From the NCBI GenBank assembly GCA_033980235.1, contig CM067062.1, forward strand, positions 13,935,664-13,999,663: DNA of 64,000 nucleotides, read 5' to 3'. The first letter of the stretch is position 1. Each line of letters opens with the position of its first letter. This document shows positions 28,443 through 41,800 of this stretch, in pieces. This stretch comes from Diadema setosum. Taxonomy: Eukaryota; Echinodermata; Echinoidea; Diadematoida; Diadematidae. Both the position numbers and the translations under genes were made by a program. A model generated the notes under the pieces. That model made no database searches. It was not told where the DNA came from and saw only the letters and a list, made by a program, of their open reading frames with translations.

Positions 28443-31400
28443 TAGGATCCATTTACAGTATACACGTCAGGGGCGGATCCAGGAATTCCGTAAAGGGGGG
28501 GGGGGGGGGGGGGCGCCCGGTGCGCCTCCGCCTGGATCTGCCACTGTTTATTTATCTTGTCAAGAAATATAAGGAACATTCACTCCAGTTTAACGTTTTC
28601 AAATAGGAAACTTAAGCACCCTCTATCTGTAATACATGCTAGTACAGGGTGAAGGGAGTAGGCTATACAGCAACTGAGATCTATTTCAAAGTACACTATA
28701 GGTCTTTTATTTTGTACCCACTCGGTAAATTTTAAAGTATATAGGTCTGTGACATCGTGATATCATTGTGTCAAACATTTTCTTTCTCCTGAGGCCTAAT
28801 TTGGGATTTGAAGTAAGATTTTACAGGCCTTGTTTCCTGTTTAATAATAATTTCAATATAAAGAAAGCTCTACCCATATGCACTTTCAACTCGTTTGCGT
28901 GATACTAGATATTAGATTTAGTACTAATGAACTGTTGCACGAAGTTGTACCTCCACTGTAATCTTTATACCTATTCTTTTCTTTTGTGAGAGGATCGATT
29001 AATAGTATACAAAATTCCTCTTTCAATTTAAATATTTTGTTGCGACTAATTAATATTTTACTTTTTGACACAGTGTTTTATGATGATCGACACATATCTG
29101 ACATAATTATTAAGAGAGGAATTTTATGTTAATTTGGGAGCGTTGTAACTCATGCCGCCATTAAGCGTTCAATAGACAAACAGACTGTTGAATCACTATT
29201 GATGGCCGAGGTCCCACATTCTTACACGAAGTTCGTTCTATTGATGAGCATCATCTATTTCTTCATCGCGCGTGAGAGGTTGAATCATTTGTCATATTAC
29301 ATTGTATTTCTGTTTGACAACTCGTCTGGGCCAAAGTTGACGTGAATATACGTAGGTGGTGTCACGTAACTCAGCGATACCGACAGACCGATAAAACATA
29401 TTTGCGAAGTCTTATATTCTCTTACAACTAAAAGGATCAACAGTGACAGTTTGAGAAGAAAAAAAAAAGAAACCATAAAGTTAATGTAATTATGCGTCAT
29501 TTCAACAGTCATTATTATTACTACCATGTCAATAGCAGGAGGCCGAAGTCGAGAGAATGCCTGTACACCATTATAATGCCTGTATTATCATGATATTAGC
29601 ATTACTTCTCACAGGAGAAGAAATAATATATGTCGAATTGTGTCGTTGTTGTTGGTGTTTTGTGATGAGCAAGAAGATGACGGAACATTCATATTGCATG
29701 AAAGTATAAATTCTCAGGTAAATTCCGTTGGTTTTGTTTTCCTGTATGTAGCTCCAAACCCCTAACACTATATTTACTATCCCTTTTTTTTCTTCTCTCG
29801 CAACTTCTTGGTCCATGAGACCGACATAATTATGAAGCCCCGTGTTGCAATGTCGAACTTGTGAGCTGTTTTTACCTCGTGGCCAACTCCTGGGCTGTAT
29901 GAATTCTGGACCTTTCTGGGGCTGTATGACTCGTGGGATGACTCCGTTGTTATTATCGCCTTCAATGTATCATTTCCATCTCCGATTATCATATTTACTT
30001 TCTTGAATTGAAGCTACACCTCTCGGACACTTGTCGGAAAATGCATCAGAAAAGAAATATTTGAAGACACACAGAAAGTTGACAAAGTGAATCATAGATG
30101 CTGCATAATAAACAGAGAAAATGTAGAAAATGTTATATACAAAGTAATGTGAATATAATCTACACTCTATATAGCAAGACATCTGAAAGAATCACTGAAG
30201 AATCATTGGAAGTATATACCCTCATACAAAATCTCATTTCATGGAGGGGGGGGGGGGCTGCTTTGTTTTTTCAACCCTACAGACGAAATCCACCCAAAAT
30301 GAATAAATAAACTCTAAAAGAAAGAGAGAAAAAAAAAATCCCTGCCGAACGTTCCAAAAGTGACAAGAATCGGAAAAGAAATAAGGAAGATATGACATTT
30401 TTTCATCAGTCCTTGTGAATATTCAAATAAGCAATTTGAAGATAATATCATGTCCTCACGATTTTTCATGCATGTTGTAATATGAAATTTGAACAAAAAA
30501 TATACCTCATTTTAGCTAATACATGTAAAAGCGAATTTCCATGCCAAAGTATATCAGAGTTAACATTTGTTCCTTTTTATTTTGGGTGGTTTTAAGACTT
30601 TTTAAAAAATTTATACAGCTGAAATATTAGATTTTTGTCATTTTTGTATATGAAATGAATAAGGAATTAAGAGAGGATAACATCATTAACTTGCTGATTT
30701 GAATATTTACCTAACGACTGGTCAACAAGTGTCTTCAGAAATATTCTGAAATGTCAAAATGTCATAACCTCCTTATTTCTTATCCGATTTTGATCTTCTT
30801 TTTTGCACTGTTCTGCAGAGACATTTTTCTCTCTTTCTTATGAAATTGATTAAGTTTTTGAATGGATTTATTCTCAAAGATACTTTATAGAAGATGATGT
30901 GTCAAAGTAAAATTCAATCACCTATCTTATGGCATTGACATGTTTCACTGATGAGCTCTTGATTGATTTATACTGATAAAAGAAAAAGCTGCCTTTCGCC
31001 GCTTGTTAAGTTGTTCGTTTTTAAGTTATAACACATTACTCTGTAGCTGACTTACATTGTCACAAGTATTTTGTTATTTTAAGAAGTATGAAAACAATAC
31101 ATTCAAATTAAATTGCACTTGAACACTTCCCCTTCGCCTGTGAAACAGATTACGGAAATTATTGTGGAACAAGAGCAACAAATCAATGCAGACCAGCGAA
31201 CTTCTAGTCAGAATCAGAAAATAAGATGGAAACACTATGTATGTAGTGTTGTATGAATGTAATTTAATAATGCGTTTTAAGTGTACCCATCATACTTGGC
31301 TTGTTCCGTGAATTTGTTTGCAAATGAGTTCATTCTATACTCATTCGATTTCCGCTAATACGTAGTTATTATATTCATATTGTTAGCTAAAATTATATTA

Positions 31401-32471
31401 TCCAATCTAATAACACTATTGTCACGCGATTATGCAAATCTTTATCAATTTTTCAAACTCATCTATTTCCTAACTATTTATATTTGTCCCCGCTCGTTGG
31501 AAGTATAATTGATAGCTAGATCACAATTTTGGAAGGCACTAGTGAAGTTAGAACTTGTCTTTCATTGGTTAACCATGCACTGAGCTGATTTGCAATTTAA
31601 TTTTCTCTCCATGAAGTTGGTGATTTCACTCAACTAACCTTATCGTATTTTCTTCTCCTTTCTGATATGTTCCAGCCGGCCAGAGCTGCGTAGGTGTGTC
31701 CTGTCAGTTCGGCGAATGTGTCGAGGGGAGGTGTGTCTGCCTCGCTGGCTACACAGGGGAGAGTTGTACACTTGGTAAGTCTGATGCTTCGCTTTCCCTG
31801 ATTCTGATGTGATGACTTATTCGAGTGATACATACATAGCTGAGTTATAAAAAAAAAAATGAATCCTAATTGCAGAAGGTTCTTTGAAGATCATTATTAT
31901 CTATATTACTGTTTCCACTTAATTTACATCTGAATAACAGATATTGACATGTTAAATTCTCTGCTCCCAAAAGATGTGATCTCAATATGTTAAGAACATA
32001 GAGACATAAAACATGATCAATACAAATCTGGTATGAACGTGTGTCAGCTAAGGTACCTATTTTTGTTTCTTGTATGATATGACATTTAAAAAAACCACAA
32101 TGATTTTGATTGCCGACTTTCCTTACGTAGCACTGTAGACTATACGTCTCGATCACGATTTTTGTTAATCTTCATTTAGGCTCTGTGCACATCCTAGAAT
32201 TAGATGTTTTGAATCAAACAGAAATGGCTTTACTTATATTTGATATTGAAATAGAAAATAATTCGACTTCTCCTCTCTATCTTTATTGATTTATTTGGTA
32301 AAGAAACTGACGAATGTGCCTCTGATCCGTGTCTGAACAACGGAACATGTACGGACGGTTTTGACGCTTTCGTATGTACCTGTCCTCAGGGATATGGTGG
32401 CGATGTCTGTCAAAATGGTAAGTAAAAGTTACAGAGCGAGCGAAAGAGAGAGAGATAAAATCTTCTATGCA

Positions 32472-32506
<35 letters not shown>

Positions 32507-32763
32507 ATTTCTATCCATCAATTTATCTTTCTATCTCTCTATCTCTCTTTATTCTTCTTTGTATCAACCAAGAAGGTTATGATCTTTATCCTTTGCCGCC
32601 ATTAACTTGTTTGTCAAATTTTGGCTGTTAAGAAAATACTTTTTCGCAAAATTATGAAAAGATTCCTGGTAATCTTGTCTTTTTTTTTCATTTGTTAAAG
32701 GGTAGGCCCGTTGTCGTGAACGGAGAGGATGATTAATGCTTAATAGTTACAGTTTAGGTATAC

Positions 32764-32804
<41 letters not shown>

Positions 32805-35800
32805 GCTTTTGTATCCGGATCCTGATATCCTGATCCAGATCAAAGAGTCTTTAATATTGCGTGTATGCACATTGTTATTGAAGACCAAAAATGCGTGTGT
32901 GTATACGAGGTATACATAGATATAATGCATGTTATGTATGTATATACTTGTATGTACGTACGTATGTATGTATGTATTTATATCATTGTATGTACGTATA
33001 TACGTAAAACGTCTGTATGTAGGCCTGATCTCCGTCTATCTTTCATATCAATCCATCTGTCTATCTATCTACTAGTATCTTGTGACACGAATGTGTTGCA
33101 TGACTATTGTGTATAAGCCATGTACACTGTATAACTACGCGTCTTTAATACTTTGCGCTTTACACGTTAACGACGAATTGCTTGATATATACTAGTATCG
33201 TAAAAGTCTCTTGAAATGTATGAATTTGTTTTGCTTTGGAATTTGCTCATACATGTATCTCATATTGGCTTATTGTCTGGATTTATGATGACAAACAGAT
33301 GCTCTCATAATTATGAAAGCAAAATTTTCCCACTTGCTGGCATTATATGCATTATATAAAATCTAACGACCAGCAGTATTTTCCTAGTGATGTAGCTGTC
33401 AAGAGTTCATGATTATTCTGATCTTCTTGACAGAGACCGGTCCGTGTCTGAGCAATCCCTGTCAAAACGGTATTTGCACCAATCAGTTCAGCGGAGGTGG
33501 CGACTTCTACACCTGTTCGTGCTTCGCCGGATGGGAAGGAGACGATTGCGACGAAGGTAATTAGGGAAAGGGCAAAAGCTCCAAAAGAGACACACAGAGC
33601 AATTAAAAGTAGAGCAATAACCTGTCGCACAAGCTGATCTTATAAAGGACCCAAGAAACTTTTTTAATCCCATGCGGTCAGAGAATTTGTAAAGTTTATA
33701 CATTTTGCAATTATTCATCGAAAGTGGCAATATCAACAACGTTGCACAAATATTGTAATGAGTGGTTTAAACCGTGAAAATGTGAATGGTATCTTTTCTA
33801 ATCGTGATGAAAAATTTAAACCACAAATATGACTCCCTCATTACAAGTATAAGTTGTAGATAAAAAATTTAACTCCAAATTTGCGTAATTGGATCTCGCC
33901 ATCATCGAGGCTTACAATTGAAAGTTGTGGTTCACCTTTTTTAGTTTATATACCATCGATGTATCTAATTTTCTTTATTTGGTATTATTATTTGATTTGA
34001 TCTGAACTTTCCTACTTGTTCTCCGTTTTTACTTGCAATTACCGATTTTTGGTGGATAATAGAAACAGCCAAACAAGCTTTATCTTATAGGACCCGTCAT
34101 ACTTGTTTAGTATTTTGACTTCGAAACCAGATTTACCATCCAGTTTAATATCAACATTATATACAATATTTAGATGTACATTTTTGTTTATTTGATATAA
34201 AAATAAAAAAAAAAATTATATGATATAGTTCTGCAATGTAACCTGATATTAGAATTAGGCCCTGATATATGAAATAAACTGAAGTAATTTGAAGTCAATT
34301 TTCTCCATCATACTTGAAGTGATTTAAAGGTCCAAAACCCTTTGAAAATAAGATACAGACTTGTGTCTATTATGTCATCAAATCATCTCTTTTATTTTGA
34401 TCCTTTTCTTAAACTATTTTCCCTAGTAAATTGTGTGCGCTTTTGATGTTCTTTCATTTTGTGATAATTCTTGAAACTTTTGTGTGATTGTGATTGTTTA
34501 CTTCAAGTTCCCTTCGAAATGAAAATATTTTGCATGGTTTCAGTTATATCCTATATATACGTATCAATATAAACTATTGCGCAATTCACTTCGCTAGGCT
34601 AATTGCTGTAATAGAGGACCTTTATCAACCCATGAAAATGTTCTCAAATAAAAAAAAAATGCAATTTAGTAAATTATGGAATACTCGAACATAAGACGCG
34701 TCATCTGCTGTGCACGGAGTGTATTTCTATAGGAAGGGCCATTAAGCTTCGGACAACATAATCATGCCATTACTATTTTGTGCTTTCCCATTATTTTTCA
34801 TGTTCATTTCATGTTCCATCGCTGTTTAATTCGAAACGTGTTTATAATTATGTATCATGTTGATTAATGATTGGTGTATTGCGTACACACACTCACCCAT
34901 TAATTGTGATGTCGTGTTTCTTTTCTTCTTTTTTTTCCCCCAGACATAAACGAATGCATCGTCCTAGGATTCCCGTGTCAAAACGGAGCAGAGTGCATAA
35001 ATCTCGAGAATGACTACTTGTGCAATTGTACTTCTGGCTGGACCGGGCGAAATTGCACAGAAGGTAGGAAGAACCGATGATATTTTCAGATTTAGCTTTA
35101 GGAAGCATTGAGAAACATTGTGAGAGACGGGTATGGAGAGTAACCTATGGATGGGGAGGGGCCCGGGGGGGGGGGGGGGGGACCCATAACACAAGGCAAT
35201 AGAGGGGAAACTTCTTTGCCGAAAAAAAAAAAAAAAGAATCACACCATCAGGTACGAACCGAAATTAGTAGAGAACGGAAATAAAAGATGATAATGGTAT
35301 CGTTTAGAAATGAGCTTTCTTTCAGTAGAAACACTGTTTCCCTTTTTTCCGAGTTTATTTTAATAGACCTTTAACAGTGATTTACTTTACAGAGTATACA
35401 CATCAGGGGCGGATCCAGGAATTCTGTAAAGGGGGGGGGGGGGGGCGTGACTAATATTTCTGGTGCCACTTCCGGGTTTCATTTCAATTTTTTTCTTTTT
35501 ATTTCTTTTGTTTTTAACGAAAAATAAAGGCGGGGCGTGCGCCGGTTGCGCCCCCCTCTGGATCCGCCACTGCACATGCACTCGCTCCGACTACACACAG
35601 GATACCCATCATGTCTCTTGATTGTAACTATCAAATGTATATTCTTTTAATTCAGACTTGAATCATGGCCTATCTTGAGTGTTTGAGTAGATCATAGACC
35701 AAGTTGAGAAGTAGGCCTGTATAGGGACACAAATCATGTACGACTAGGTCGCAAGGAGGGTGGAAAGAAAGTGATAAAACTTAAAAGCTGGCGGCAGGTG

Positions 35801-38800
35801 GGGATTGATATGAGAAGATCAGTATTGAAAAGCAGATTTCCATTTTCTTTATCCTTATACATGTAATACCTCTTGCTTTTACGAAGCGTAATTATCGAGG
35901 AAACGAATTAATTCATCTAGCTATACAACTTATGAAGAATACAAGTCAGAATAAAAAACAAACAAACAACACATCGAATATAAAAAACAACGTTTGAGCA
36001 TCTATAAATACAAAAAAAAAATGTCGAATTGGCATACTATTGGCAAATGGGAAGCTAACAACAGCGCAACTGCTATCAAAATATGAAGGTTAGGATACTC
36101 TTAAAAAATATTTTAATGAAAAAGAAAAAAAAACTCGCACACAAAACTGATCTCCTTGTTAAATGTTTCACATTACAAAAGAAAACAAAAAACAAACAAA
36201 CAAAACACTTGAATAGCGTATATAATGCTATTATCATTTAGTGCTTAGCTGTTATTAGAAAAATACAAACCTATGTTGCACAGTATACTATAGACTCCAA
36301 AATCTTTACACATAGATATCAATCATATCTGGATGTACACTGCAAAAAGTCGGGTGGTAAAATGAAACATTGAGCTAGTGTTGTTTGTCAAATGCTCATT
36401 ACATTATTTTGCGGTGTTACATTAACACTTACGAGTGTCACTTCAAAATATAAACTAAAAAAAGGTAATCATTCAATCATGTTCTTCTTAAATGTTGATT
36501 TTGAACTCCAACAAGACGAACAAGAACTTCCCGCGATAAAGTACATGATTATTGGAAAAAATAATTATGTGCACATCAGTAGGCCTACACCTTAATAAGG
36601 GCGTGGTCTCCCATTCACACTGGGTGGGTGTTTTACCATTGAAATTAACACCAGCATTGTCAAATCAACATAGGCCTACATATGTTGAATGTCATTTCTG
36701 AATGAACATCAGCGCAGTGTCAAGATTAACATCACGAAGTGCCAGGTGAACACTCTTCAACACCATTACAACATACTTTCTACGGCCTACACCTGTTTGA
36801 CTTTATGCATGTGGTCCTGCATGAATTGACACTGGTTTGTGTTAGATAATCTGATATATTGGTATTAATTTATTTTTCATTGATTAATGCTGAGCTACAT
36901 CTTAGTTAAGCACTGGATATCTTGTAAGTCATTGCTTTATATTTCACCCTCTTTACTCTTGTCCCTGTCTTGTAACTGTGTGTCCAAGTCCAAGTTATTT
37001 TTCCCCATTATTCAATCCCTTATTCTGTTTAAATATTTTTTGTTTTTTTTTGTTGTTTTTTCGTTAGTGTGCTGCACCCCCCCCCCCCACTATTATCATT
37101 TCATTTTCGCAAACTGTATGTATATAAAAGATATTGTGCATAGTTTTCAGGCTGAAATTTGCAGTCTTGTGTACCTGGTGGCTTTTTGTTTTGTATTTGA
37201 AAATAGGAGTTTCTGCAATTTACAAGCATTGCTTCTAAGCAGGTCTCCTATCTTTTCCACCTGATGTTTTATGTTTAAGTCTCTTATCAGCTATCTGTCA
37301 TGTTTGTCTAATCATTGATTTCTTGTCTACGCCCAATATTAAAATTTCTGTGATTTGTTATTCTTGGTGGAATTGAACAAATAAAATTGAATTGAATTGA
37401 ATTGAATTTGACCTCGTATACAGTACGTGGAGTAATTACTAGTAAACTACACCGATCGATATCCAATTTTTGCAGTGAAGGTATTCAAGAATGATGTTAC
37501 AAAAAAAAATCAATGAAGGTAAAATATGACGATGAGCAGGGATTGACAAAATATTGGCCAATCAATCAACTCCCCCCCCCCCCCCCACACACACATAATA
37601 GTTAAAAAAAGAACCGAAAATTGGCTAGATTCATAATATCTGTCACAATTTGCACCCCGGGTTTGCACCCCCACCACATGACAACCACCACCACCTTCCG
37701 TGATGTTGCCAATCGAAAACTCCCTATTTTATTGGCAAGATTGGCTAGCTCGACCGCTGGCACCAATCAATGGGTTCCCTCCTCGATCCCTGGCCCCCAC
37801 CCCTCCTCCCGGGATTCCCCATCACTCCTTCCAGGCATCCTTCTGCAACCCGTATCGGAAGCTCCTTGCCCGTATCCTCTCGTACGAATTCACTCCATCA
37901 ATCCAGAGGCGCGGAGGCTCGCATTCAGATCATAGGCTAGCATCCAAAGATGCGAGCGAGCAGCCCTGTGATGGCGAGTCGCAAAAGTTTTGCGGCATAT
38001 TATGAAACGCTAAAATCGCGCTATAAGCGCTAGCTCGCTTTCTGTAACTCTGCTGATGAGCTGCCGTACCCGTACCGTGAGTTGTACTGTGTGTGGTGCG
38101 TGGTGCGCTCGCTACGTATCCTACAGTTTATAGCAGACGATCCGATCCGCCGACCACACACTCATCACTATTATTAAACATCAGTCTTCTGGACAGCGTT
38201 GGGCATTGTACGATTTCGTGCTCTTCGTCAGCGTTTTCCCTTGATCGGTGGGTTTCATATTCTTATGTTTTATCGAAATGCATGCAATAATTCCTCACTA
38301 AGTTTCAATCAATAATAAGTAAAGTGATCATGGTCTGGCATCGGCCATCGGCGCATTAGTACACATTGTAGTTTAGTGGACACGGCCCGCGATCGCGATT
38401 GTTTGAGCTGCGCAGGCTAGGCCGCATCTTCGGGCATGAAGTGATGGAGGAGATGGGTCGACAGAGTAACATAGCACAGCTCAGTTCAACCATTAATATC
38501 CATGAAGCTACTATATTAAGATATGTACTAGATTAGAACTGTATTAACTCGACCCATCGCGCTTTGTCTGGATTGTATCGCACTGTTTCAGAGACTCCAA
38601 CCTCCACTAACCAGGGGCGGATCCAGGAATTCCGTAAAGAGGGGGCGTGTTTACAAAAATAAAGGGGGGGGGGGGCGCACGCACCCCTCCCCCCATTTTT
38701 TTCTTTTTATTTCTTTTGTTTCAACAAAAAATAAAGGGGGGGGGGGCGTGCGCCGGTTGCTGTCTTCCCTGGATCCGCCCCTGCTAACCCCAGCAGCTTC

Positions 38801-41800
38801 TGATCTGGAGATTCTCCCGCCTGAAGTGTGAAACCCCTAACGTTAGCAAACGGGAGACTCCAAGTTGATATGCGCAAAGCGCGAAATTCCTTGCTGCCGG
38901 GGTCCAGTCTAGGGTTCTAGTAGACAGAAAGATCCGTCTGTCCGGAGGACTCTTTTATATTTTGCCATTAACGCTGTCCTCCGTAGACAGCTAGGGGATC
39001 TGTGAAGCCAGACGCAGTCTCCGCGGAACATTCCCCGACGGACAGATACAGACCGATCTTTCGGTCAACGGTTCTAGATGCTCTCTCGTGCTATCTTAGG
39101 CTTATTTTTCAACCTACGATATGGCAATAAGTAACGTTAAGAAATTCTTTCCAATGGGAGACACATAGCCAGGGCAGGAGAAATCAAATCTCAAAAGCGG
39201 GAGAACGGCCTGGGAGATTTTGCAAAAATGGGCTTTCGGCGGGAGGCCTCATCCCGTTGAAAGCGGGAGAGTTGGAGTCTCTGCTGTTTCGCACTGTATC
39301 CCAATATTCCTAGCTAACGTTGTTAGATGAATTCACCAAGTTTCAATAACTGGTCTGGATCTGGATCTGGTGGGATATACTGCACAAGCTCCCCATCAGG
39401 GATATACACGTGCAGGCGTGGTCGAATGAGCGGAGTGTAATTTTTATTTTATGATGTGCTTTTTGGATGATTTTCCCCAAGTCAATTAAATTTAACTTCT
39501 GTTTAAATGAGTTTTAGGCTCAGAGCAGTTGATGTCAATCAATGGCAGTGACGTTCGAATGAGTGGGTGGCTTTGACGTTGACTGCCGATTGGGCGTGAA
39601 CACGGCTGAAAACAGATTTATAGAAATATACTAGTTGCCTTAGGCCCTGTGGTAATGAGTGATTGAACACTGTACATTTATTGTCTGGTAATGTCATGCA
39701 TGGTAGGCCTACGTGACTGCCACTGGGTACCTCCCTAACCGCACCAGCAACCCCAACCTGTACTGTTACTGGTTACAGCGCCCCGCGCCGGGGTTAGGTA
39801 CCTCCCTTGCTCACAATAGCACAAATCAGCTGATAGGGAAAAAATGAAAGAATGATGTCGATGACAATAGTGTGGATATTGGAGCTGGTGGAGCAGGTAC
39901 ACGATGAATACTGGAGCTGGTACACATTTGTAACAAGATAGGTCATGTGGGGTTGCAGCGAACTATAGTGTGTCTCCGTCATCATGATCACAATAGGTGT
40001 GCATATTTTCACATGACATAGTTGCACCCTAGCTAGCTTTTGAGTTTCTAACATTTATTTGGAAAACTTGACTGTATAATATTAATAGTCTATTAATTCT
40101 TGGAATTGGTATGAAAATGTGGATCAATGCTCAAGAGGATGACAGACAATACAATATAGCTCAATGTCAGTGAAATGTATTGGCAAAGGGCCTTTTTAAG
40201 GGGTGAATATATGCGGACAGGTAGATTGGATGATATTGCGATACCGGTATCTGAAATGTAAGAATGCAAGAATAACTAGAAATGTCGCTATGGCGACTGG
40301 TATGCCTCCGCCATAATGCATGATTCTCCTAATAGGTACAGATAGTACATGTGGACAATGTGTGATTACATTTTCACAAAATTGGCAAAATATTAAAACG
40401 ACAAGTTTGTGACAAATGTCACTGTTAAATGTTCACCTTCCTTGACCTAGGTTTAATTGGATGAATAGGAGAGCATGTATTTGGCTTGACTTTGACCCAT
40501 TCATATGTTTATGCATTGAGTTATTTTCAAGGTACGGAGAAAAAGTGCAATTTCTGTATTGAATAGTAAATTGTTACCATTTTCATCTGGCCTTTGACCC
40601 TAAAATTCATAAAATAATCACTGTCAGGCAGAACATGCATAAATATGTAGTACGTTTCAAGATAACTTGAGCCACTTCCGAGATATGGAGGAAAAGCTTA
40701 GTTCAGCACTTTCACTTGATCTTTGACCTTTTGACCTTTAAGGCAAACACAAAAGGAAAAAAAAACTTTCCAAAGAATCTCTATTAGGTTATGCATGCAT
40801 ACACCAAGTGTAAAACATATAATAATCCTGCCAGCATTGCATAAACATGACGGAAGTAGTAAAATTTTGAAGTGTTTCCCTTGACCTTGACCCCTGACCT
40901 TTGACCCCATGAACCCTAAATTTTCTAAATAATCACTGCCAGTCAGTACATGTATATATACTATGTTCCATGAAGATACCTTGAACAATTTCCAAGATAC
41001 AGAGAAAAAAGGTGAAGTTTTAATATTTTTACTTGACCTTTTGACCTTTGACCTCATGACCCAAACTTTCACCAGAGAATCTTAATTGGGTAATACATGT
41101 ATACACAAAGTTTCAAGAAAATATCTTCAGGCATTGCATAGATATGGTGGAAATAGTGAAATTTTATGTATTTGACCTTCACCTTTTGACCTTTGACCTT
41201 GAGCATGTGCACCCAAAAGTTGATAGGCACAACTTCACCCCCTAATACACATACATGCCAGGTTTCATTAGGATACCTCAAAAGGTTTTGATAGTTACCC
41301 TGTCCACAAAATTCATTACGGAAGGATGGACGGATGGACAGATGGAAGGGCGGACAGACGGACGGACGGACGGACGGACGGACGGAGACAACCCGAAAAC
41401 ATAATGCCTCCGGCACCACTTCGTGGCAGAGGCATAAAAACAGTCCTTCCAAGAGGACAACTATTATAACTTCATTCCATCTCGTTAATTGTATTTACAC
41501 ATGTACACCATGACATGAGAGAACAATCTGCCCAAGGCCAAGGGTAATTTCTTTTTTTGTCTTGCCCACCGTCCGTCGTCCGTCGTCCGTCGTCCGTCAC
41601 AAATGTTAAAGTTTACCTGCAAGACTCTCTTATGATGCATAACTTGGCATCTGTTACAGCAATGGCAGCCACACTTGGGTGATAGAAGCACTAGGGGTAT
41701 CTTCATGTTATGGTGTTGTCAGAGGTCATGTGATGATGTCAAAGGTCATTTGAGGTCATATATTAAAGAGTATGTGCAAGACTCTCTTTTCTATGTTAAA

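Larger units (their letters stand above)
13551..31675 (+). other. Intron 1 (18.1 kb), repeat-rich
   Basis: No EGF-, VWD- or other recognisable exon was seen in this interval on either strand. It contains a 548-bp near-identical tandem duplication, AT- and CA-microsatellites, homopolymer runs, a foldback MITE inserted in a dispersed repeat, TTAA-flanked foldback elements and a short GGATCC-type element. The intron reaches a pyrimidine-rich stretch and TTCCAG just before exon 2. Confidence 0.6.
31775..34943 (+). other. Introns 2-4 (0.5, 1.0 and 1.4 kb)
   Basis: The non-coding parts between exons 2 and 5. They hold an (ATCT)n tract at 32,468-32,508, an (AT)n tract at 32,766-32,801 and (GTAT)n-rich DNA near 32,930-33,000. 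I see no additional exon and no recognisable mobile element. Confidence 0.75.
38589..39283. mobile_element. CAGAGACTCCAAC MITE hosting two later insertions
   Basis: The left end CAGAGACTCCAAC (38,589) and the right end GTTGGAGTCTCTG (39,283) are perfect inverse complements. CTGTTT directly flanks both sides (38,583-38,588 and 39,284-39,289). Inside, ATTCTCCCGCC and GCGGGAGA-rich stretches face each other near the ends. Two other elements with their own duplications lie within it. I suspect a hAT-like origin, but the 6-bp duplication is shorter than the usual 8. Confidence 0.75.

Noticed and set aside
28196..28606. 136-codon frame with poly-Asp/Asn
   Set aside because: It is mostly translation of the (TAA)n microsatellite and the GGATCC-type element.
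36887..37264. 125-codon hydrophobic frame
   Set aside because: It lies inside the LINE-tail insertion; T-rich DNA on this strand naturally gives Leu/Phe/Ser-rich frames.
37621..38005. Two overlapping Pro/Ser-rich frames
   Set aside because: Overlapping frames in a GC-richer stretch close to transposon clusters, without domain or splice support.
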